Below, in pieces: positions 46,985 through 55,788 of a stretch of 64,000 nucleotides of DNA. The first letter of the stretch is position 1. Each line of letters opens with the position of its first letter. A program made the translations under genes and the position numbers. The notes below the pieces were generated by a model. It ran no database searches, was not told the DNA's origin, and was given only the letters and a program-made list of their open reading frames with translations. The DNA comes from Heterobilharzia americana (Eukaryota > Platyhelminthes > Trematoda > Strigeidida > Schistosomatidae): NCBI GenBank assembly GCA_944470555.2, contig OX104130.1, forward strand, positions 75,893,160-75,957,159, read 5' to 3'.

Positions 46985-48075
46985 ATATAAACTCAGTAGT
47001 AGGCGCAGTCCAATTCACTTACGAGTTAGAAAATGAACAAAGAGAATTACCTATGTTGGACTGCAAGGTAAAACGAAGGATAGACAGCGATTTGGATACT
47101 ACCTTCTACAGAAAACCGACACATTCTAACAGGTATCTAGACTCCAAATCATCCCATCCAATGTCAGTTAAGGCAGGCTTGGTCAAATATCTAAGTGATA
47201 CAGCTAGTAAAGTGACTAGTCAGTGCAAGGACCTAAACAAGGAATTGAAGCACATAGAAGAAGTGCTACTAGTTAATAATTATCTTTCACAGTTTGTCAA
47301 GAAATTCATAGGAAAACATAAGAGACGAAATGATAAGGGTAACATGAGTACGAAAAATAACGACAACATGAGTAGAAAGGAGTTCACAGCCTCCATTGTG
47401 TTACCCTATAAGGAAGGTACATCAGAAACTTTACATAAAATCCTCAACAAACCTGGAATTAGAGTGGAATTTAAACCCACAAACTCACTCAGAGATAAGC
47501 TTTGTTGGCTAGCCTAATGATACGATAGAACCAACTAAACAGAATTATCTAATCTATCAAATTCCATGCAATGACTATGAGGTGAAGTACATAGGTCAAA
47601 CTAGCTCTGCTGGTCAGGGTCAGTTAGAATAGCCGGACAGGAATTTAGCCATGTAAAGAATGACAGACCTGAATAAGATCAATAATCTAGAAAAACACTC
47701 TGCTATTGTACTGCACGTATTAACACACAACGACACAATAGGATGAGTGGGATAAAGCCACTGTACTTAAGTCCAATATTATTAGATGGGGAGAGGAAGA
47801 GATTGACTACTGAATCACTGTTCATCGAAACGACACACAACACGTAATAGAAATGACGCATCATCTATACCAGAGATATGGAAAATTTTACTACCAATGA
47901 AAACAAGGAATAAGAAGTGACATAACTATAAAAATCAGATTTCGAAAGTGGAGCGTGATTACATTGATATGATTATCAGCATTGGTAACTTACGTTCGAA
48001 ATGTCATCAAGTAAATAATACTATATCACTGTATGTTATCAATCAAATAAACAAATCTAATATGGAATAACAAGT
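46985..48075 (+). mobile_element. Penelope-like element (second family), RT end, endonuclease, 3' UTR
   Basis: The plus-strand frame from about 46990 enters VQFTYELENEQRELPMLDCK (the PLE motif after RT motif C). It continues as a 154-codon open stretch (47053-47517): TTFYRKPTHSNRYLD, SHPMSVKAGLVKYLSD, DLNKELKHIEEVL and the TSETLHKILNKPGIRV connector. After a frame break the GIY-YIG part follows: YQIPCNDYEVKYIGQTS near 47600, HVLTHNDTI near 47725, GERKRLTTESLFIETTHNT near 47800. The 3' UTR (TTCGAAATGTCATCAAG, then AATAATACTATATCACTGTA) ends near 48070. Frameshifts and stops make it inactive. It is a different family from the 35-kb PLE. Confidence 0.8.
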
Positions 48076-48284
48076 ATGTCAATAAATAGTTATAAAGATA
48101 ATTTCTAAAAAATGGTCTAAATCCTGTTACCTGGTTGGCTAAATCCCCATTATTAATTGTAGAATATAATAGACTAATCTAACAGAATCGCTTTAATGGT
48201 GTTCTGAAATTTTGTAGTTGAGTAATCTAGGTTCATCATCTAACCTCATATCCCCCTTAAGTAATCAAGTAGGAGTGATTAACG

Positions 48285-48500
48285 ATCATATTATGAATGA
48301 TTTGTTGGCTAGTACTGGGACAAAAGACATGCATTTCGACCTATTCAGGACTCATCAGTTGAATGTATCTGCACCCAAGTGGGTAATATTGTTCTCACTG
48401 AAACTCCATTACGCAGTTCTTCAAACACCAGGGTGTTATCCACAAGGCCATCCATCTTTTGTACAACAAATGTCAGTTGCCATTTACTTACTGATGCTTG
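48285..48500 (-). mobile_element. Smalpha-like SINE with hammerhead, minus orientation
   Basis: On the minus strand: a box-A-like GGATAACACCCTGG, GAGTTTCAGTGAGAACAATA, then GGGTGCAGATACATTCAA. The hammerhead follows: CTGATGA (48358-48352), GTCC/GGTC with one U-U mismatch, GAAA (48337-48334) and a GTC site at 48328-48326. Stem I is weak. The tail continues to about 48285. Confidence 0.65.
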
Positions 48501-48529
48501 TAGCTTCCAGTCCTTTTATTGGATGGAAA

Positions 48530-48690
48530 TCCTTGACGTTTGTTGACAGACAGGCTCCGATGTGGATACCTCGATACCACCTAAGTATTAATTATGGTTC
48601 AGGTGACTTAGCTTGAGTTTCAGTGGGAGCAATATTATTCACTGCAGTATAGGTAACTGAGGCTATCAATTCTTAAATGTGACAGAACGT
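48530..48690 (+). mobile_element. Smalpha-like SINE remnant, plus orientation
   Basis: GAGTTTCAGTGGGAGCAATA at 48614 and CACTGCAGTATAGGTAACTG match the block in the minus-strand copy next door, giving a head-to-head pair. The ribozyme core is lost beyond CTGAGG. Confidence 0.5.
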
Positions 48691-49714
48691 GCAGCCTTGA
48701 TCCCACGAATATCTACCAAATCAGCTACGACATAATAAATATTCAGACAGTATCAAGAGATTCACATAGAAGTCCATCTACTGACAGAGGTCAAGCAATT
48801 TTTCCAGCATAGCAACAGGAAATTATACGTACTAATAAATAAACTAATAACGATTGTTTCCAGTAGATAGTTAGCCATTAAATTCTCATGCATACGTCTT
48901 TCTTTCAACTTCAGGCTCAAATACTTTGCTATAATTTGTCTTACCACTAATAGGCCAAAAATATTCATTGAAAATTATTTCCGCTATCAATGGGATAATA
49001 CTGTTAAATATTCATTTCATGATTAAAAACAATCTGAAATCATTTTGTCAGTTTAGATACTTTCAACTTAAAATTCAAGTACTTTTAACATCCGCAACCG
49101 AATTTGTAAGTGCGCATATCTATAACATTTCGTAAACAAGTAGTCAAATATAATTATTCAGAAGAATGCAAATTTCAAAACAATTACTTTTTCCAAATAC
49201 TTTAATATGATTATTTCACTTCATGAAATTTAAAGCGAACAAATATTTTGCCAGATACATTGTGGCTACTCTTTAATATAAATAAGTAGACAAACATATT
49301 AAACAAAGGTTTCGTCGTTGGCGGTTTTTGTAAAACAGTGAAAGAACAGTAATTACGAGATGTGAATAAAGCAACATTTCTGAGAGGAACAAATAAGCAA
49401 GCACCTTTTGAAGTAACTCAAATCTCTTAGATAATTCTAGGGAACGTTTCTGAATGCATACTCCCTGCTGGGAAATAAAACTTCAAAGGGGAAATTTTTA
49501 ATTGTGACTTTGTTCTGTTCTGTGTTCACAACGTTCATATAGTCAGAAATCTTTTTCTTCTAGTTATTTGTGGGAATTAGGAAACCTCTAATGCATTAAA
49601 ATGTTACACACAGATGCACCAAGTACGATCAAAAGCCTTTGAAAACAAATTTTTCAAATCAAAAATATATAAGACATAAAACTGTATAACTAACTTGGCA
49701 GTAATCGTGATCAT
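48691..49714. other. No recognised gene
   Basis: AT-rich. A 41-codon minus-strand reading (IAEIIFNEYFWPISGKTN then YSKVFEPEVERKTYA, about 49005-48885) has a natural look but no confirmed splice sites, so I do not call it a gene. Confidence 0.3.
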
Positions 49715-49870
49715 GTGCTAACCTAACTTAAACTAAACTAAAGTAGACTAAACTTACCTAACTTGACCTAATCAAACCTAAACCAACCTAACGTAACCTG
49801 ATCTAACATGACCTGACTTGACCTTAGTTGACCTGACCTAACCTAAACTGACCTTGCATAACGAAACACG
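49715..49870. repeat. Degenerate CTAAC/CTGAC pentamer array
   Basis: About 150 bases consist of slightly varying 5-mers (ACTAA, CCTAA, CCTGA, CTTGA). Reading the array in steps of five gives a clear period. It is unlike the AT and ATT arrays elsewhere. It lies just outside the inverted duplicated segment at 49922. Confidence 0.7.
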
Positions 49871-49921
49871 AAATAACATAAGCTAACCACAGAAATTACA
49901 TTCCATTACATCATGTAATTC

Positions 49922-50590
49922 ATATAAAAAGTGACCGTATATGCAACACGCATCGTTGATTCTGGTCGATGTTTGTTGCGTATCTTCGAATGTCCATAAT
50001 AACGACTGAAATGCATCTGTATTCTTCATGAAGTGATGACTATCTTTACAGCTTCTTTAAAAGAAATGATTTTGGCTAGTTTATTTTGACTGAATATAAC
50101 CAAGTTGCCACATTATTCCACTTCCAGTGAAAAGATATTTTTACAAAATCAGATGAAGAATATCCTTTGGAAGAAACTGTAGGAGTTTAGGTGGTAGATG
50201 ATGAGATTCATTTACCGGGAAGTTCTAATTGACCTAGATATCATGTTTGTAGTTACTCATTATCAGAAAATATCCTCCAGCATCGGGAGACTGTTGTTTG
50301 TTTGGTTACGCAAACCTGCATAAATTAGTGATGAAATCAGAGAGAGATTGAAGCACTAAGCTATTCAGGTAAAAACTGTTCATCGTGTGGGACCCGCTGG
50401 TGACTAACTATGTGCACAATTCATTCCTACAGGGGTGAGTTGTGGCTTGAATAGTTCAGTGTTTGAGTTTCTGTTTTCATCACTATGTGGTGCATATTGG
50501 AATCACCTGAGGAACACTAGTGTACTCATGATTGCAAATTGGCTTTGCTGACAAGTGCCACGAAGCATGAAACCTGTGTCATGTCGTGCT
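49922..50590 (-). repeat. Arm of a long-range inverted duplication (partner 22705-23362)
   Basis: Reverse complement of the 22.8-23.35 kb segment with only scattered substitutions and small indels. It retains a full third-family hammerhead-like motif at its right side (50548-50580, plus), where the partner has only a remnant. Confidence 0.85.
50548..50580 (+). ncRNA. Hammerhead-like motif, third family
   Basis: CTGACAA (G-to-A in the core), stem II GTGC/GCAT around CACGAA, GAAA at 50569-50572, then ACCTGTGTC. The change at the invariant G should abolish activity. Confidence 0.45.
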
Positions 50591-51029
50591 TCCTGCTGAT
50601 TGACTCCAAACATGTAAGATCACAATGTCGTGTCACCACTTCCAGGAGACACATTGGAAAACTTGATAGGCAGATTTCGATCAGTGCTAAGCACTGAGAA
50701 CTAGATAGCTACATGTGTTACGTATCAGCTCCTAAGCTCTGAGATTTTTGTGTATCATAAAAATTCTATAAATTCACTTGCTTTTATTGTAGAGTCTACA
50801 AAAATTCGAAGAAATATAAAGAGAATTCGCGCTAAAATATACTGCGAGGGTCTACTAGGTTAAACTTTGGAGTAGGTCTTGGAAAGGAGTGTTTTTAATT
50901 TATATCAACACAAAATGCTTGTTTTCCCAAAAAGGCTCCATGTTTCATTTGAAATTTATGTTCAACTGGCCGTAAAGTGATTTGGTTAGATGATACTTAG
51001 GGAAACTGACATTGTTCGGCTAGAGGTAA
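50591..51029. other. No recognised gene
   Basis: AT-rich sequence, nothing recognised. Confidence 0.4.
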
Positions 51030-51390
51030 ACGTCAATAAAATATGCTGAACAGAAATCTGAGTATGCTTGCATGCATTTCGCATCTGTCAAATGTAAGAT
51101 GATTCTCTTGACGTGGTCTAGAAATAATCTCAGTTTGACGGTTGGGAGTGAAGTAGTGGAATGTCTTGATTACTTCATTTACTTGGGATTTGCACCAGTC
51201 TGAACGGGCTGGTTACCAAGGCAATCTCAGCTCGCATACACTAGGCCCGTTTAGTTTCTGCTAACTTGCATCATCTGTGGCGCGATTGACGAGATATCTG
51301 AATACCTGTCAAAGGATGAGTATACTGCGCCACAGTTTATTCTCTCCTGTTACACAATGGTTTTGATAACGAGTATCTTCTTAGCAAGCC
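51030..51390 (+). mobile_element. Second non-LTR family, fragment (copy G)
   Basis: Begins with MLNRNLSMLACISHLSNVR-like sequence near 51045 (compare LLNALNRSLNMF in copy A), continues to the AGCTCGCATACACTAGGCCC block near 51228, and breaks off near 51390. It is the upstream end of the region seen in copies A, C and F. Confidence 0.65.
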
Positions 51391-51396
51391 TCACGC

Positions 51397-51645
51397 ATGG
51401 TTAAATTATTATGGGAAAAATGTCTAGGTCAGACGAAAGATACTTTGCGCGAATTTTTAGAGAAATGTAGAATAAAAAACCCTACTATGTTAAGTAACCT
51501 TGAGAGAAGCTTTGCTACAACTGAGTATGCACTAACTAATTATCCCACTATAAGACTAAACAAGATGATAGTTCGAAAGCCCCACTTAAAGGGAAAGCTT
51601 GATTACTGGATCTGTGATAATCACATAACATTTAAACAGGAATGA
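51397..51645 (+). CDS. Uncharacterised open frame, 82 codons
   Basis: Open frame immediately after the non-LTR fragment. It starts MVKLLWEKCLGQTKDTLREF and includes NLERSFATTEYALTNYP and LKGKLDYWICDNHI before a stop. The amino-acid mix looks protein-like and the frame is clean. No domain was recognised. It might be a fragment of an unidentified retroelement or a host exon. Confidence 0.25.
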   Translation: MVKLLWEKCLGQTKDTLREFLEKCRIKNPTMLSNLERSFATTEYALTNYPTIRLNKMIVRKPHLKGKLDYWICDNHITFKQE

Positions 51646-51777
51646 ATCGTAACACAATGCAGACATTTGCAAAACTACTACTACTTCTACTACCAAAAAT
51701 AGAAGAATCAGAAGCTATTAAACGAGTGTGACTCTAAATTCCACCCAATAACCATTTCTTTGTATTTATATTGATAT

Positions 51778-53075
51778 TTATTTTCCCCTTGAGTTCATGG
51801 TGGAGCATACGGCTTCACTAGCATGCCTCCATTGCACTCTCTTCTCTGCAGTCTTCAAAACCTCACACCACCACTGCCCACAAGCTTTCATTCCTTCCTC
51901 ACACACCATCTCCCCCATGTCACTCTCAACTCGGACGCCCAACTCATCGTTTTCCCTTCGGATTCCACTCGAGGACTCGACCTTGCGCGTGATGTCCCCA
52001 ATCGGCCTTTTCAGTGCATGCCCAATCCATCTCCACTTTCTTCTTCTGCATATTTGTTCCACGATGGGTTGTTGGTTGGTTCGCTGCCAGCCAGCCAGAG
52101 TTCCTTCCAGCTTATTCTTTCTGACCATTCATCTAATCTTCAGTATTGAGTGAGCATAGGTGGCAGCTGTTGATGAATATCTGTAGTTTGTTGGAAATCC
52201 CTTTCGTAACGCGCCAAGTTTCTGAACCATATGGGAGCACTGACTTGACTGAATTGGTGTTGAAAATCCGGATCTTGTTCTTTGTGCTGAGTGCAGCAGA
52301 CCTTCACACCGATTTCATATTAATGAACGCCTGTCCTGCTTTCCCGATGCTTATTTTCACGTCCTTGTCTATGCCACCACCTGTAGTTGAAACGATGCTG
52401 CCTGCCTAGGTAGGTGAAGGAGACTACTTGCTTTAAGCTTCTCCCGTGAATAGTGATTGGTGCTTGTTGTTGATGCTGTTGTTGGTTGGGTATCTTCATC
52501 ACCTCCGTTTTCTATACATTCACTTGAAGTCCCGTTTTCGCTGCCTCGCCTCTTCTGTCACCTTGCTAGTTTTCACCTGTACATCTTCACGTATGTGCGA
52601 CATTTGACATAAATCATCATCGCTGGCGAAATCCATATCTTCTTCTTCTTCTGGGGTCTTTTTAATCGGCCCAATCAGCGTATGCTCATCTTCCAACTCC
52701 TCACGGTTTGCTGCATGATTCTGTCGACCATAATCAGGAAGATCGTGAGTGACAGTAGGCAGCCTTGTCTTACTCCTTCTTGTCTTCCCTTCAAAGGCGT
52801 CGCTGAGCCTTCCATTGTGGATCACCTGGCATGTGGCACCTGCATATAGTTGCTGAATGAGGTTGATAAAGATTTGTGGTAGTCCTGAGTGTTGAAGCAA
52901 CTGCCAAATTACAGCTCGGTTGACGCTGTCGAAGGCCTTTTCAAAGTTGATGAAGTTGAGGTAGATAGTTGACTGTCATTCCATGCTCTGTTCAATGATG
53001 ATGCGTAGCGTAGTGCTGCAATTTGATTCGCCCTTGATTTGTACTTCATTAAGCCAGCCTGTTATGGTCGTAATT

Positions 53076-53077
<2 letters not shown>
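51778..53077 (-). mobile_element. RTE-clade LINE, RT to 3' end, minus orientation (copy 7)
   Basis: From 53077 downward the minus strand encodes WLNEVQIKGESNCSTTLRII, motif A (LNFIDFEKAFDSVNRAV near 52940-52900), QLYAGATCQVIHNGRLSDAF (52850), a disrupted motif B/C region with DMDFASDDDLCQMSH (52640-52600), and, after frame changes, the C-terminal frame 52128-51778 (GTLAGWQRTNQQPIVEQI then RRRKWRWIGHALKRPIGD). An AT array interrupts its 5' side at 53079. The 3' about 560 bases are almost identical to copy 8 at 54.1-54.7 kb, in opposite orientation. Confidence 0.88.

Positions 53078-53078
<1 letters not shown>

Positions 53079-53154
<76 letters not shown>
53079..53154. repeat. (AT)n array, long
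   Basis: About 76 bases of AT with one phase slip at 53100/53101. It sits exactly at the 5' break of RTE copy 7. Confidence 0.95.
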
Positions 53155-53157
<3 letters not shown>

Positions 53158-53740
53158 TCTACTGCTTACTTCCAACCTCAAGTGAAGTGTAGGTGTGTTA
53201 AAGTCTCCAGCAAGGACTCTGGGGTCATAGGCTGATGAGGTAGATGCCTAAATCACGGTAAGCATTCGTTGCTTAGGCTTTTTTATGTATAGCGGAGACC
53301 TGTATACCACTCCTAGTAGGTACATTGTTTGGTTTATGATGAAATGGCACCATAAGGAGTCTCGCTATTGATTGAATATATTATCAGTCACCTCTTTGGT
53401 TTGAAGTATGTGCTAGTATACATGGCCATTCCTCCTACTTCTTTGAACTGCCTTTCGCTTCGGAATAAGATTGTACTAGGTACAGACATTTCCTGTTCCA
53501 AGATATCTGATGGGGATCACGTCTCCGTGATAAAGATTATATCTGTATGCAGATGAAAGTACACTGTTCTTAGTTCCAGTAGTCTTCTCATACCTCTTAC
53601 ATTACTTTAGTAGCATGTCAAAAAGTCACGTTAAGGACTTAGTGGGGTACGGTGGCTTGTGTAGAGGTTGTTGTGCTGTTGCACTGGATGCTAGTTGCCG
53701 ATCCCTACTAAACTGGCAAGCTTTCATTGTCTTTTTTCCT
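53155..53740 (-). pseudogene. Non-LTR endonuclease (APE-type) fragment
   Basis: On the minus strand a frame at about 53605-53400 reads NVRGMRRLLELRTVYFHL, then HTDIIFITET and, after a stop, SDILEQEMSVPSTILFRSER and EVGGMAMYTSTYF. Further on (about 53205-53180) AGDFNTP appears. N, E-T and GDFN are landmarks of LINE apurinic-like endonucleases. The style (FITET) is nearer CR1-like elements than the RTE copies here. It is broken by stops and frameshifts. Confidence 0.6.
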
Positions 53741-53749
53741 AGCATTCTG

Positions 53750-53870
53750 GTATTGGTGTAACGGAAGTTTTGTCGTCCTGGTATGGGACATCGAAGTAGT
53801 ATGCAACAACGACCCTGCCAGAGATCGAACTCAGAACCTACGGTGGTGAATGCAACCTTAAAAATATAAT
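53750..53870 (-). mobile_element. Hammerhead SINE fragment, minus orientation
   Basis: The minus strand shows a box B (GAGTTCGATCTCTGG) and a hammerhead area with intact stem II (GTCCC, ATACC, AGGAC) but GAAA replaced by GACA and CTGAGGA replaced by CTTCGAT. Confidence 0.5.
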
Positions 53871-53888
53871 CCCCACAAACCTCAAACT

Positions 53889-53908
53889 ATATATATATAT
53901 ATATATAG
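53889..53908. repeat. Short (AT)n array
   Basis: About 20 bases of AT repeat read directly. Confidence 0.85.
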
Positions 53909-54114
53909 CTTGGCGTGCGATATTCGCGACATTATTTGATCAAATATTGATCATAGTTCATATAAATTACTTTGGAGGTCTTTTTTAATTACTTGACAAG
54001 CAACGACAAAAGATATCGTAAAAACTACCCAAAAGTCCTATCAGATTTCTTCATTTCATGTGAAAATTAATTCTTTAAAAGTAAAAGGGAAAAAAAATTA
54101 GTCATTTCTATGGT

Positions 54115-54690
54115 TAGGATGAGAAAAGCAAGAGAGGCTTTCATTGATCTGAAATTAGTGTGAAGATCTGCTGCACTCAGCACAAAGAACAAGATCCGGA
54201 TTTTCAACACCAATTCAGTCAAGTCAGTGCTCCCATATGGTTCAGAAACTTGGCGCGTTACGAAAGGGATTTCCAACAAACTACAGATATTCATCAACAG
54301 CTGCCACCTATGCTCACTCAATACTGAAGATTAGATGAATGGTCAGAAAGAATAAGCTGGAAGGAACTCTGGCTGGCTGGCAGCGAACCAACCAACAACC
54401 CATCGTGGAACAAATATGCAGAAGAAGAAAGTGGAGATGGATTGGGCATGCACTGAAAAGGCCGATTGGGGACATCACGCGCAAGGTCGAGTCCTCGAGT
54501 GGAATCCGAAGGGAAAACGACGAGTTGGGCGTCCGAGTTGAGGGTGACATGGGGGAGATGGTGTGTGAGGAAGGAATGAAAGCTTGTGGGCAGTGGTGGT
54601 GTGAGGTTTTGAAGACTGCAGAGAAGAGAGTGCAATGGAGGCATGCTAGTGAAGCCGTATGCTCCACCATGAACTCAAGGGGAAAATAAT
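54115..54690 (+). mobile_element. RTE-clade LINE 3' end, plus orientation (copy 8)
   Basis: The C-terminal frame 54339-54689 (116 codons) differs from that of copy 7 by one residue. Upstream, both share LSTKNKIRIFNTNSVKSVLP-like sequence and the same stop-creating GAAGATTAGATGAATGG near 54325. It ends GGGGAAAATAATGATTATTA and then passes into an AT array. No RT catalytic part. Confidence 0.9.
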
Positions 54691-54693
54691 GAT

Positions 54694-54696
<3 letters not shown>

Positions 54697-54754
<58 letters not shown>
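54697..54754. repeat. (AT)n array following an RTE tail
   Basis: About 58 bases of AT beginning directly after the AATAATGATTATTA tail of RTE copy 8. Confidence 0.95.
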
Positions 54755-54758
<4 letters not shown>

Positions 54759-54764
54759 AAAAAA

Positions 54765-54870
54765 GGAGTTTATAGTCCTGGCATCACATTGATATGATTG
54801 TGAAGAATAAATTCCGCCGAAAACTTCATCCAGTGAATAACACTATATTACTGTGTCGCATATCAATTAT
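54765..54870 (+). mobile_element. Penelope-like 3' UTR fragment
   Basis: Matches the 3' UTR of the 47-kb PLE family: CACATTGATATGATTGTGAA, then a diverged TCGAAA-type block, and CAGTGAATAACACTATATTA. Confidence 0.55.
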
Positions 54871-55788
54871 GCAAATGTATGGTAAAAGTTTCAAATACTT
54901 TATACTTGCATTAATTCCAGTGTTGTCTTGAATTTTCTAATACTACAATCAAAGAATGTTCAATAATAAAAATATCCAACTGAAATACTCGAATTTTAGT
55001 AATGGCTATTCCTCTATATACATACAACCTAGTCTTTTAGTCTGATTTCAGGCATAACTCCACAGCAGGTAGAAAAGATTTCTTTTTATCGAATATGAAA
55101 AAAACACAACTCAATAATCTGCTTTGTTATGTCATGCTCCAGTAGCACATAACTTGTGGAATGAGATAATACGGAGGGGGGGGGGGACATAAATGACAAT
55201 TTTGACCTGTGCTCTTGATGCATCAACTGCGTTTACTGAATGAGAAAATGCAGTCCCTATGTTAAGAGTTTTCAAAAAGATGACAATGTGGTGTTGTCTC
55301 ACTCAATTTTGTCAAGGTATGTGTTCAAACTGTCGAGTTACCGATTAACTTACAGTGTGTTGATTTTTAGGAGGCAATCAGCAGAAAGTCCTGTTCTACC
55401 TGATTTTCATCCTTGTTGGCATTCTTCAGCAAGGCGTTTATGCCATCTCGACGGAATTGATGTTAGCTCTGAGATTGAAACCTGCTTCACCCAATTTTTG
55501 TAGTCATTGACATTACCAGTTATGTATTCGGGCGGTTATTGACCTCGATTATGATCGATTACTAGTCAATTCTTGAGTGCTAACCGGTTTCTGTCGATCA
55601 TTTTCCAAAGTGACTAGCAAACTGGAATGCTCACTATCCCAGTATTAATCATCAAGATACCAATGACTGTCAGCAAATCATAAAGCAGCATCGATCACTG
55701 TCAATTATTCAATACTGTATTGCATTCCATAGTAGTTTTATAACTTTAAATGTCAACTCAAAAATAACCGAATTCTATAAATACATAC
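54871..55788. other. Probable intron of the minus-strand host gene; G-run
   Basis: No recognised repeat except an 11-G homopolymer at 55176-55186. The segment bordering 55788 starts with donor GTATGT on the minus strand. Confidence 0.4.

Noticed and set aside
49715..49870. Telomere or interstitial telomeric repeat
   Set aside because: The units are five-base and mixed, not the TTAGGG expected for flatworms.
51797..52153. 118-codon plus-strand frame
   Set aside because: Antisense of the RTE copy 7 C-terminal frame. The sense strand carries the recognised protein.
52983..53192. 69-codon frame with Ile-Tyr repeats
   Set aside because: Translation of an AT microsatellite.
54314..54760. 148-codon minus-strand frame starting in an AT array
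   Set aside because: It is the antisense of RTE copy 8, and the apparent Tyr-Ile repeat is the translated (AT)n microsatellite.
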